From Selaginella moellendorffii (Eukaryota; Streptophyta; Lycopodiopsida; Selaginellales; Selaginellaceae), in NCBI RefSeq assembly GCF_000143415.4, contig NW_003314345.1, positions 446,264 through 510,263 on the forward strand: a stretch of DNA of 64,000 nucleotides, written 5' to 3'. Each line of letters starts with the position of its first letter. Position 1 is the stretch's first letter. This document shows positions 32,700-44,295 of this stretch, piece after piece. The position numbers and the translations under genes are program-made. The notes below the pieces were generated by a model. It saw only the letters and a list, made by a program, of their open reading frames with translations, had not been told where the DNA came from and searched no databases.

Positions 32700-35600
32700 T
32701 CACAGGGGTTCCAATGTGATGGACGCTTTTGTAAAGACGGACAGTACGAACGGTGCTTCCTGGTGTGGAGCGAACGTTGTTGGAACAATCGTGTAACCCC
32801 TTGGATCAGGTTCCAGCACCATCTCGCAAGAAATTTCTCTCGAGTTGACGTAATCTGTGCCCCCAACTGACTCGTGCATGAAGATGTTGTACTTGGCACG
32901 CTTTCCTCGAGTTTTCAAGATCCTCATGCCAATATAGAACATTGAGGTGTCTCCACTGGATTGATATTCAAACCCGGCTCGTTTGCGAGATGAGAAGTGG
33001 ACACCCTGCAAAGACCAGTGGAAAAGGCTTCGAAAAGAGTAGAGAAAAGTCCAAACGAACCTGGGTGAGTGTCACAAACACGTGAACAGGCTTTCGTGCG
33101 TCTGAGCCCACAGCTTTGAGCCTAAACTGTGGATTATAATGCCAAGAGTCGAAGTCTTGGCAGCCACCAGCAGTTCCTCCACGCCACTGTCCTCGCACCG
33201 AGTATCTCATCTCCGGGGGATAAATGCGGCAGACATATACGGACCGAAAATGCAACTGGAAGTCTTGCCATGACATCCAAAAGACTCCATCCTGCGCCTA
33301 CACATGAATAAATTGTCGAATGAGAGGTTAAGAAACTCAGGAAAACGTCATATACCTGTGGTGAGTATTTTAGCTTGTGCTTCATTCGATCTGTCCATTC
33401 CAAAGAAGAGTCGGACCAAGGTCCATTCCACTCGACTTCATTCGCCCACGGATTGCATATTTGAACGAGCTTATGCCCATCCACCTCCCGCACCTGAAAG
33501 GAAATCATAGCACGTAAGTAAAACGCCATCTCCATGCGAGAACCATGCATTACCTGTAGCAGAGAGTAAGCATGGCCTTGAACAATACCACTGGCCGAAA
33601 CGTGAGCATCCGAACCGGAAGGACTGCCAGCTCCAAGCAAGAAGCCTTCCTGCTTGAAACGTAGTAGCTGGGACCAGAGTCGTCCACTGGCTAAATCCAG
33701 TTGCGCTTGTGCACTCGTCAAATCGATTTCCTCGCCCGCTCCACCGGTTAAATCCACAAGAGCATCCTGGACGTGTCCTCCTTCCAGAGCCTCATACGAG
33801 CCGTGAAGCTTAGCGTATGCCTTTTCCAGCACAGACACCCAGAGCTCATGTCGCTTCCTGCTGGTTGCAAATGCTGGCTTGCCCTTGAACTCACAAGGAA
33901 TCCAGTCGTCCACAACGACTGGCACCCATTCACCCTGGAGTGTAATGATTCACTTGTTGAGTTGAAAAGCTAAAAAATACGAAATGCATTACCTGAATGC
34001 AAAACCGAACAGTGTATATGCCCTCCTCATTGTACTCCGGAGTGATAATAACCTCCGAAATCCGCGACGCCGCAGTCAGAACAGCGACGGCACTCAAAAA
34101 CCAGCAGTCTCCAAGACGGCCCTGCAGCGTACGAAGTAAACATACGCATATAATCACCAGAAAAGAAAAGCTTTTACCTGACAAACGTCAGCAGGCTTTG
34201 TGAAGCCTTCAAAGAGACGGGGTCTTGCATTTGTTCCGATGTCCCGAACTAGTTCGGCTGGACGAACCCACTGCTGAACAACCTGAAAAGAATCAAGTGT
34301 GAACAACAGCTGCAAAATCCATGAAATTTGTACCTGTAACTTCGGCAAAGGTTGCTCGGGGTTGATGAACAATGATTGGTTGGTGGGAGGAAATTCCTGA
34401 TCCGTAAACTGCAACTCTCCTCTCGCCGCAAGGGCCTCTTTGACAGCCAGTTCAACTGACCGCATTCGCTGGTTGACTTCCTCATTCGTTTCTGCTCTTG
34501 GCCTCCTCAGCTTCCTAGTCAAATAATCCATTTCTATCACTACCGAGTCCTTGTCAGGTTTTCTCTTCCGACCTACGGCCTGTTCTTCCCAGTACCCTTC
34601 TTCTCTATCATAAAGATCTAAGTCAGCAGCTTCACTTCCCCAGTCATCCAACTGAAACATACGAGAAAATTAGTATAACAAGATTGTCGCACAGCTCAAA
34701 GAAAACTGATACTTACTCGAATAGGTGAGTCCCCGGATTGCCAGTCATCATCGGGTAAGTCCTCCACACTGTAATCGGCTACGTTCGCATTATGTACGGT
34801 GAGGAGCTCCTCCTCTTTCAGGCACCTCCCCCAAAGAAAAACATCCATTATGTGCATGCTTGCCTCCACGCCTTCACTATCAGATCTTCCAAAAGCGTCC
34901 AAGTCCATGGGAGGCCGAGAGCCAACCCACACCTCTGTCTCTCGTTGCCAGATGCCCCCTTCCACTGGTATTTGCAAACCACTTTGTGTGCCATCCAGCA
35001 TACCATCCAAGTATGCTGCAACTTCTCCAGTGGTAGCATCAACCGTGACTGCAACAGTGTGCCACCTACAAGAGAAGCCCGTCAGTCACTTCTAATATGT
35101 ATAAGAAACTACGAACCTCCCATCCGCAATGTCAGTGTTGCCAATGTTTCTCTCCCTGACTGTCATGGTGTGGCCAGGACCTTTCAGTACGAGCCTGATT
35201 CCTACTTGTCCCGACTCTAAGTTCTGCTCGGCACCAGCTATAAGTATCTCCAAACATATCTTCTGGCAGCTTTCTGTGCCTAGAATGCAGACAGGCCCCG
35301 ACTGTGGTTGAACCATTATCGCAGCGGAACATGTGATGGACTTGAATCCGCACACCGCAGCATCGATCGTGCCACAGTGTCGTCCGGTAGTGCGCGGTTC
35401 ATCATCTATCACGCAAATTGCCCCCGGCACCCCGGTCTATATTTCCAAACAGGCAGCATCAGAATAAAATCAACAGTAAGATTTAGCGATCGAACCTGTT
35501 GTGCGCGGCGGGCCCTTTGAGCCGAGAGTATACGACGAGCAATACTGGAAACATGCGTTCCGGACTCGTCCAAAAGGTCCCCACCACCCACAGCACGAAC

Positions 35601-38600
35601 AGCGGCAGCCATGGCTGCTGCTTCTTTGCTTCCAACATCCGGTACAGACGATATTACGGAGGCCTCCATTTCCCGCCGTCTCCGCTCTTCTTTCTCCAAC
35701 AAAGCTTTTCTTCTCTCTTTTCCTTTGCCTTCCTCCTCACGCCGCTGAAAAATAAGCTCCTCCTCCATTTCTCTTTCTCTCATGTAGCTGATTAGACAAA
35801 GTTATAAACATAAAAATTTTTGAAAGATAATTGAGACTTTACCTTTCTTGAACCAACTCGAACTGCTTGCGATCCTCTGGTGTCCACTTGTGAATTTTCT
35901 TTGCGCTAAGATCAGAGAAGCCAATACTGTCAAGAAAAAGCCGAAGGCGGACCTCATCCTTCAAAAAGATTGTAGTTAGTATCGCTACATGAGAAAGGAG
36001 CACAATTACCTGCACTCTTTCAGCCTTCGCGGCAAGGCCGAGTATTAGAAGCAAGTATCCTCCAAACTTGTCCCACATGTAGACCCATTCAGTATCAATG
36101 GCCTCCTCAAGCGTAAGTATCCGGGCATGTGCACACATTTTTCTTCGAAATCCAACATCAGGGGATGGCTCGTGACGATATTTTGAGCTTCGTTTTTTCT
36201 TGCGCCACCAAAGACCAGCGGCACGCTCTTCATTGCGCAGACGCTCTCGAAGCTTCAAAACATCAGCCCTTGGTAGCACAAAATTCCCTGCTTTATCCCG
36301 CGGAACAGTGGGGTCGCCAACCAGAAGGGCAGCGGAACTAGCAGACCGTTGTGGAGCTGAATAAGTTCCAGACAGTGCATTCCTTGTCTGCGCCCAAAGA
36401 TCAGTAAAAGTTCCGAAACAAGACTTCATACCTTCGTGGAAGATCGTGCGATCGCTTGTACTATAGTATCCTTGCCTAGAAACTGAACAGCGTCATCCAT
36501 CATCTGCAGAATTTCATTAGATAAAACGAGAATAAACAGTATATACCTTCAAGGTGATGCAAGGTCTTGAAACGGCAAAACCAAACGCTACTACAAGCGT
36601 AATAGCGGACACTGCAGCTCCAGCAAAGGGAGGATAGATTTCCAAGCTTGCAACTACGCCCCAGCCAGCAGCTGCCAAAGCGACGCAGTACAGGACCAAA
36701 AATGCAGCACTGCAAAACAGGATATAATTTTGACGCGGCTAAAAACTAGAAGCATAGATATGATACCTGACATTTTTTGCCGAATCAGCATGGGCATCAT
36801 ATACATAAACGGGTAGCACTCGAGGTGAGTACACCACTACTGGTGGAGATAGTAGGACCTGAGGAAGAACATCAGGCACTGTTTTATGAATAGAAAACTT
36901 ACTGTAAGAGCCCGTCCAGCAAGCAGAAACAAAAACGAAAAGTAACCCACGGACGCTCCAACGAAAGGTTCATCTGCTTAAAGAAGAAATTGTCAAAGCT
37001 ACATGCTTAAGTGCCACTGCACCTGCTAGAAGTCCCACAAGAAACGCTGCCAAGGCCAATACAAAAGCTGCTAAACAAACCAAGAGCGTCTCGAGACGTG
37101 TCATGTAGAAATTGTGAGAGGCCCAATGATGTATAACACCAATCGCCAGGATAAGAAGAAGTAGAAACAGAAGAAAGGCCACACCAACCTGCAATAAGTG
37201 TGTTATAATATGAAATTAACTGACGGAAAAAGCTTTACCATCCACGGATTGATAGTGGCTATAACAGCAGAGATCGCGCCAAGCAACAAAATAAGGCCAA
37301 TGCCGACAAAGATATAGACTCCCTTCGAGAGGTGCCATCCTTCATCCTTCCTGTCATAACAAAACTTAGTATAGTACTTCCTATTCAAGGTACGTACCAT
37401 TTGTAAAGACCACAGCCGAGAGAAAACATAGCGGGTATACAGATTAGAGGTAATAGAGCTACTAAGAAATCTATTTCCAAGGGGATGTTGCCTTCTCGAG
37501 ATTGAAGTACTACCAAATATGAGCCTCCGCAAAATGTAAGTAAAACCACTGAGACCGAAAATAGATTATTAGTAAGGAAAAAAAATGAAAATTTCAAACT
37601 TACCAATAAAAAGGCCAACACAAACTGCCGAGGAGAGAGAAAACCTGTACGTTGCGAACCAAGACACGGCCGGGAGCAGACCAGCAAGGACTAAAGCAAA
37701 CGATGCAGCTACAGCCCAGCCAATATAGAACGACGATGCATATGGGCACCCAGAGGATGAGATGTCACATACAGCACTAGCGTACTCCAAGTCATCCAGA
37801 GGCTTGAACGAAATAATTACCCCAAGAGCAAAAATACTAGTCACGCAAATGGCGATGGCAACTGTCATCATAATTCCCTGCAGAGAAGATCAAATTAGTT
37901 CAGAAACTAGCAAACCAAAATTAAGAAAAAGAGTTTACTTCTTTGGACTTCAGGCTGCAATGAGCACCTCCATCAACAGGAATGTAGAACCTGAATCCAT
38001 TACGGACCCATATTGGAAGGGCAATTGCCAGGGTCGCGGTCATTGAAGGTACCGTCAGAGCTAAACCAAGTAAGATTGACGATTTGCTGTCAAGCCAAGA
38101 AGCACACATTAAAAGAAGGCAAAAGCGGAAAAGCGGAATGGTTACCTGAGAAATGCAAGGAGCAAGCCTGCAGATGTACACAAAACCCATGCAATAGCAC
38201 CAATCTGGAAAAATCACATTTTGTGAGACAAGAACAGCGTGCTTAAAAGACTTACTTTTCTTGGTCTTGCAGTCAATATCATCTCCTCCGCTTGAAGGGA
38301 TCGAAGAAATGCTAGCAGCGAGCAAAATACAGGCGGAAGCAGTAGAGCAGAAAATCCAAACTCGAACTGTCGTCAAAAGAGTACATTAGAAACAATAGAA
38401 CGGTTTCGAGCGACCAACCTGCTCATGCGTTGCGTTTATCACTGTTACACTGTTGGGCCGGAAGACTCCAATGATAACAGTTTCCAAAACAAAAAACACG
38501 CTGAAGAGTAACCATGCACGTTCCGGAGTGCCCGCTGAAAGCTGTACTAGCATCGAGCTTCGTTGAACCCATCTTTCCACTCGCTGACGACGCAATTCCT

Positions 38601-40773
38601 CTGCCCAAGCCTCTTCAGAGACAGCATTCTGTGACTGGCTGGGAGCAGTAGTCGCAACTTCACTATTGTCCCTGTGGTCCCTATCAGCGTCGAGGCTACT
38701 GCGTTGCAACAAAGCTAAAATTGTTGGATCTAAACCCTTCTCTTTGAGCATGACAGCAAAGTTTGGATCAAGACCTTTATCTTCCAGCAAAGTAGTCAGG
38801 TCCTGTTCACCTGGTTTTCGCTTCAGATCAAAATTTCGTCCTTTTAGCATAGATGCCAATCTTGGATCGTTCAGCTTTTCTTGAAAGGCTAGCGCGAGGC
38901 TTGGGTCTAAACCATGGTGCTCCAACACCTGTGTCCCAGAGGCACTGGACTCTATGCTTGGCCCCTCTACACCAGTTGGTCCAGACGTAAAAGTCTTATG
39001 GCATTCAGTGACGACCACCTTCTTGTCGCCAAACTCTGGGTGTAAACCTGTAGGATGATGAACAGAACCATGGAATGCGCTAGCTAAACCTGCGAACGAC
39101 CTGGATATTTCCAAAGCCTTCCCTGTTCCTGAACTTTCTGTGCTATCTTCATTTACAACTGCTGCACCTGACTGATGAGACCAGGTTCCATTTCCTTCTT
39201 GATGACATTTAACCGAGCTCCTATTCATGGCCTCAAATGCTAATCCAATCTGCGTTGCTTCCACACTGCTACTGCGCTTTGCACTGGAATCCCTACCCTC
39301 TGAAAAACTAGAGGAACTTCCACCCCTCTTCCTGAAGCCTTCTCTCAAGCGTATAACAGTCGGCTGCAACGCAGCCCTTCTTGCTGCCGAAGGACTGACA
39401 ACAGATAAATGTCGGCAGACAGCAGCTCCAAGAAGAACACAGGCCACTACCGCATAGCTCACACAGTGACCAAGATACCTGCAGACGTTGTGTCAAATAT
39501 GGCTTGGATGGATACTAATCGTTTACGTACCAGAGGTGAACACCAAAGCATATTAAAAATACTCTATAAATGCCAGCCACGAAAAGAGCCACAACCCGGC
39601 TTTTTAGTAATTGGAAGCCGAACAGGCAAGCTCCCACATTCGCATCTGTGATATAAAAGAAAATAAAAATAAAAATAAGAACAGGATAAAAAAATGTACA
39701 AACCGAGGATTATGACTGCAGCCGAAGTCACTCCTCCAAGCCAACGAACTTTTTGAGCTGTGAGTGCATACAAAATGGAATAGGCCACCAAACCCACAAT
39801 TGATCCAGAATAGAGAAGAGCCAGGTGACATGTTCTGCAAATGCGAAACAGTGAGAGCACGTTCCATGAATGCTAATCATTTCTTACTTGCGAGGCTTCT
39901 GAAGAGCGGCATCCTTAGGATCGGGGGGTTCAGGCATACAANNNNNNNNNNNNNNNNNNNNNNNNNNNNNNNNNNNNNNNNNNNNNNNNNNNNNNNNNNN
40001 NNNNNNNNNNNNNNNNNNNNNNNNNNNNNNNNNNNNNNNNNNNNNNNNNNNNNNNNNNNNNNNNNNNNNNNNNNNNNNNNNNNNNNNNNNNNNNNNNNNN
40101 NNNNNNNNNNNNNNNNNNNNNNNNNNNNNNNNNNNNNNNNNNNNNNNNNNNNNNNNNNNNNNNNNNNNNNNNNNNNNNNNNNGTTACATACACCGCGGAG
40201 AACTCGTATGCACATAGAAACGAGACCGCTAGCAAAAGAAGAACCGCTACCGCACCTGAGAACACGTACACCCTGGGTTACAGAAAACAAACAAACGAAA
40301 AGTAATAAACAAGGGACGTACGTGAGCTTTGCCATTGTGTCCTCCACCAAAGCATGATCGCATAAAACGCCAACAAAAGCGCAGTCCCTGGCAGAATAAC
40401 AGCCAGACCGATCGTATCCCGATCCAGCAATATAATCAGCTTCACACCCCAAGTCACCAGAACCGCCACAGGTGACAGGACAATGAGCCATGCTGTTAAT
40501 GCCAGTAATGCTGCGGCAATGCTCAGGTATGATCCTTGGCAGCAAGAAGGCCATTTTCGAGCAAATACCCAGCTGCAAGCAAGTCCCGTGTGAGTTCACA
40601 GAGAAACTAGAGAAACGCTAAGCTTTTCCATACCTGTAAATTCGCCAAGGTCTCCAGTTCACTCCAAACAAGATACCAACGGACAAGGCACTGAGCACCG
40701 AGAAGAGCGTGCCACAGACGGCACACAACACGATCAGGCTGTGCTGATCTCCTGCTTCAATGGAGTCTCCCAT
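32700..40773 (-). CDS. DEK1: Phytocalpain DEFECTIVE KERNEL 1 (assembly gap inside)
   Basis: Giant plasma-membrane calpain that senses cell position and sets epidermal and aleurone identity. Starts MGDSIEAGDQHSLIVLCAVC (ATG 40771-40773) and ends TKASITLEPL before TGA at 32700-32702. Some thirty short exons. Order: multi-pass membrane region (40,770 to about 36,500) with a large cytosolic loop (about 38,500-39,400, EKGLDPTILALLQRSSLDAD), juxtamembrane linker (SGTYSAPQRSASSAALLVGD), LG3-like domain (about 34,700-35,430), calpain protease core CysPc and C2-like domain. The catalytic Cys lies in QGRLGDCWFLSAVAVL near 34,110, the His in GIVQGHAYSLLQV near 33,570 and the Asn in QICNPWANEVEWNG near 33,440. 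The residue before that Asn is Cys, where Arabidopsis has Arg. The gap removes an early membrane exon of roughly 60 residues. Confidence 0.96.
39942..40182. other. Assembly gap of 241 N
   Basis: Unresolved bases inside DEK1, between the exon ending FLCAYEFSAVYV and the one containing MPEPPDPKDAALQKPR. Open frames spanning it are meaningless. Confidence 1.
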
Positions 40774-41640
40774 TGCCCAGACCCCTCAGCCTGCTTCATT
40801 CACACTCCAGTCCCTATGCCTGCAGACCATGAGTTTGCAGCACTCTTGGGCAGCACCACTTGGGTACTGGCCGGAGAATGTAGCGAGCGTCATAAGATCA
40901 AATCCAGTTTATCCTAATCTAAGCTGGAAGAACCATCCTACCCTCCTGCTTCCATCCCAAGGAAATCGAAATCTACCCCTCCCTCCACTCCCACAAACCG
41001 AGAATGCAGACCGATAGCTAGCGCGCGAAGCGATTCGCAGCTCACTGCTGCCAAAACCCTGAGAGATTCCAGGCGCCCTGGAGCTGCTGCAATCGATACC
41101 CTCCCGCCCTGATGCTGGCGCTGGCGCTGGCTCGCGCTCGCGCTCCCGGCGCCTCCTGGGCTAGGGCAAGAATGCAGGAAGGACAAGCGCCTTTAGGAGC
41201 CGCATTGGTGCTAGGGCATTATCAGTCGCCATTGTTTTCTTCCTTAGCTGCCACTAAAGAAAGGATTAAAGTAAGAGAGGATTAACTATTACGTGAGAAC
41301 AGGGGGCCGGCCCTAGATTCCAAAGATCCCGAATAAGAAGTGTTTTCACACCATGTAAAGGGCATTATGTAAAAGAGGACAAGTGGATTAAACGGTCAAA
41401 TGGGGCGAGACCACACGTGGTGACCGTCGGATGGGGGCGGATCAGGTCCGCTACTCCTGCCAGGCAGCCGTGATTGGTCTCATGGGCATTGCGGTTTTGT
41501 AAATTTATTAGCCCTAAGAGAAAGAAAGAAAGGATCCCTCCACTGTGGAAGGAGGGAAAAGAAGGTGAAAACGAATTTTTGAAATCAGCCGACGTGGGCC
41601 GTGCAGGCTGGCACAGAGTCACATGTGACCATTGTCAGAT
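40774..41640. promoter_or_regulatory. DEK1 upstream region
   Basis: No supported gene. It starts as a GC-rich leader region (CCAAAACCCTGAG at about 41050, GCGCTGGCGCTGGCTCGCGC near 41115) and passes into ordinary spacer after 41240. It presumably holds the DEK1 promoter. Confidence 0.35.
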
Positions 41641-42380
41641 GGGAACAGAATTATACAGTAAAGAATATGCTTAATATGTTGTGGCTATCAAATAAAATGA
41701 TTGAACTGTTAAAAACATTTTTAATTAGCAATTGTTGAGAAATGTTTTCACATATATAATATATTTAAATTTTTAGTTATTTAAATATATTTTCTATGTT
41801 ATAAAAAATTATAGACTTAATTTTTCTTTGTTTTTTTTATTACTGAAATCTATATATTTATATTCACAGGGTAAAAAGAGCTATTCAAGATTCTTGTATG
41901 ATCTTCATCATTGGAACATCAACTTTCTTAAACAGCATATAGAGTACTTTTGAATTATTTGGAATAATAATAAATAAATAAAAGGTATAAAAAATATGTC
42001 TTACATTTTAAAATTTTATTAAAATTATAACTGAAGAAAATGCTAACTGAACTTTAAAAAATTTAATAAAAATACAAAAGAAAAAATAAAGTATAAAATA
42101 ATAGAACTAGTGATTATTGTAAAATATAATATAATAATAGTATAAAAATATAAGCATTTACAAAGAGAATGATCATTAACTATTTTCCTTTATTTAATAT
42201 AAATTTTAGAAAAGTTACTTACTATTTCTTCTATAAACTATAACTAACTTATTATAGCTATATACTTTATCCTTTGTTTCAATATAAAATAAAATAAAAG
42301 AATATTGTAATATAAAAATTTGTAGCTAAAGTTTTATTTTGACAATAAAAGAATATGTGCTATTAATACTATAATTAAAT
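41641..42380. other. Very AT-rich spacer, start of transposon desert
   Basis: Strongly AT-rich, no open frames, no recognisable repeat. It marks the border between the DEK1 gene space and the decayed transposons. Confidence 0.6.
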
Positions 42381-42660
42381 AGGGGGGAGGGGGGGTTGGG
42401 GGCTTTCAAAATGTATAGTAGGGATAATGTGTATGTCAAATCAAATATGGTTGACTAACTTGAGGTATAGTTTAGCTTTTGCTTGCGTATTTGTTCTCTA
42501 GCTTTTAAGTCTAATATAGGCCATTGATAGGCTGAAATAACACTAAACTCTCTTATTAGGCGTCTAGCTTGGGTCTAATATAGGCCACTAATATGCTAAA
42601 ATAATACTAGACTCTATTTAGCTTCGTTTTGCTGATTTTGGCATTGGGATAAATTCCATT
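42380..42660 (+). repeat. Decayed LTR-type repeat
   Basis: A G-run (AGGGGGGAGGGGGGG) is followed by AAATGTATAGTAG, TTAGCT and repeated GGTCTAATATAGGCCACT/ATTG blocks with CTAGACTCTATTT. The same order of words appears at 54255-54560 (GGGGGGAGGGGGGG, AAATGTATAGTA, AGGCCACCGGTATGC, CTAGACACTATTTG). The two are diverged copies of one element's end. Confidence 0.6.
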
Positions 42661-42694
42661 TGGCTCTGTTTTGTTGGTTCTAATATTAGAATGT

Positions 42695-42815
42695 TAGAAG
42701 CTCTAGAATGTAAGCCCTGAATTTAGTCTTCCCAAGAGGTCATCTAGCCTAGTACCATTCAAACCCAAGAATGTTTAACTCTAAGTATCCCAAGACCTTT
42801 AACCAATTGAAAAAG
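42695..42815 (-). repeat. Dispersed LTR-end repeat, copy 1
   Basis: AATGTAAGCCCTGAATTTAGTCTTCCCAAG, CAAACCCAAGAATGTTTAACTC and CCCAAGACCTTTAACCAATTG. Other copies are at 43262-43375, 53498-53600 (opposite strand) and 55630-55735 (opposite strand). Confidence 0.75.
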
Positions 42816-42904
42816 GGGGTGCACTTATAACTTATAACTTATATAATTTATATGAATCATCATTTGAGTTATTCCCTTTAGTTGTTTATAATCTGCTATG
42901 CTTC

Positions 42905-43245
42905 CTTACAAGTTCACGCCTTTGTAAACGGAAGCTAAGAGCTACAACTTTCCTAAAAGCCCTGCTCTCTTAACATCCTACCCCTCGGGTCAAGTCTAGC
43001 CGAAGCAAATTGAACCAACCAAATGTCAATTAATATATGGTATGATTCCCTTAGCCAATCAATAGAGTTAGACCCTACAAGTTCATGCCCTCGTGAAGGA
43101 AAGTTGAGAGTTGCACCTCTCTCAAGAGCCCCACTTTTTTTACACTCTACCCTTTGGGCTAAGCCCAACCGGAGCAAATTAGACCAACTAGATATCAATC
43201 AATATATAATATGATTCCCTTAACCAATTAATAAAGTCGGACTTG
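42905..43245 (+). repeat. Imperfect tandem duplication of about 165 bp
   Basis: ACAAGTTCACGCC..GTAAACGGAAGCTAAGAGCTAC through GGTATGATTCCCTTAGCCAATCAATA is followed by ACAAGTTCATGCCCTCGTGAAGGAAAGTTGAGAG through ATATGATTCCCTTAACCAATTAATA. Differences are mainly transitions, as expected for decayed methylated transposons. Confidence 0.8.
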
Positions 43246-43261
43246 AGACCTCTTTAATACC

Positions 43262-43375
43262 AAATGTAAGCTCTTGGATTTAGTCTTACCATGAGGCTAC
43301 CCAGCTTAGTACTATTCAAACCCAAAGACACTTAACCCCAAGTATTTTAAAACCCTTAACTGATTGGAAAAAAAG
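43262..43375 (-). repeat. Dispersed LTR-end repeat, copy 2
   Basis: ATGTAAGCTCTTGGATTTAG, CATGAGGCTACCCAGCTTAG and CTTAACTGATTGG match copy 1. Both are followed by TTGAGTT(A/G)TTCCCTTTAGTTGTTTATA, so similarity extends to about 43455. Confidence 0.75.
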
Positions 43376-44034
43376 GCTTATAGACCCTTTCCCTCTATAT
43401 TTGAACTTATATAGATCTCTCTTGAGTTGTTCCCTTTAGTTGTTTATATAGGATTCTTCCAAAGTCACTCCATACTCTTGTCCTTTCACTCGTTGGGTTG
43501 AATGTTTAGGAGTCATTCCATACTCTAGTTCCTTAGCTCTTTGGTTGTAAGTTTAGGAGTTTAGCTTTGTTCCTTCGTTTAGTTGCCCAAGGCCTTGAAA
43601 CTTGTTCCACTCTATTATCCTTTGGACATGTGGTATGTGGTATGTGGCATGTGGCATGTGATATGACATGTAGTATATGAATGGTTTAGTTTCCACTTCG
43701 TGGGTATCCTATGGTGAACCACTATAGGATAAAGGGTGAAATCCATGTGTGCTACATTCTAATAAAACATTAAACTAATAGAATGGATTTAAGAGCTTGA
43801 GTCAATCCAAGTCATGGAGAACCAATGGATTAGTACTACTACTATAGGCTAAAACATTTGTATACCTCTAGCAAATTTGATCTAATATGAAGTAAATATG
43901 TATAAAAGTCTTTATAGCACTTTTTTTTCCTATAAATATCTAAGTCATATTATATTTGACTACTATAGTTTAACATCAAGAACCCTTATATCCAAAAAAA
44001 CAAAACTTACTAACATGATAATATAATATTTCAT

Positions 44035-44295
44035 ATAGAGGGGTGATAAGAGTATTTATAAAGTTTGCGTAGGGCTTAGTGTTTCAAAATGTTATTTCAA
44101 AGTTTTGGACTATGGAAAGAAAGAGGAACAATCCTTTTGCATAATGATCAAGGGTATTCTCACGTGGTGAGGAAGTCCCAAAAGTCAATGGGACTCAATA
44201 GTCAGGCCTTTAAGCTTTAACCCAATGGTAGTGTTGTTGTAAATGGATAAGGACTTCATGGGGACTGAAAAAAGGATATTGAGGAAGGGTGTTCC
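44035..44295 (+). mobile_element. Left half of an older decayed LTR, split by the young retrotransposon
   Basis: Bases 44050-44295 align with the interior of the young LTR at about 45490-45750: AATGTTATTTCAAAG against AATGTTGTCCCAAAGG, GTGGTGAGGAAGTCCCA shared, GGATATTGAGGAAGG against GGATATTGGGGAAGG. Most differences are C to T or G to A. The other half resumes after the young element at 52058. Confidence 0.85.
44291..44295. repeat. Target-site duplication, left copy (GTTCC)
   Basis: GTTCC directly precedes the 5' LTR and is repeated exactly after the 3' LTR at 52058-52062. Confidence 0.95.

Noticed and set aside
39764-40599. Open frames running through the run of N
   Set aside because: The frame is open only because N codons cannot be stops.
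42905-43245. Possible CRISPR-like array in direct repeats
   Set aside because: Eukaryotic nuclear DNA; the repeats are two long imperfect copies with no spacer pattern.
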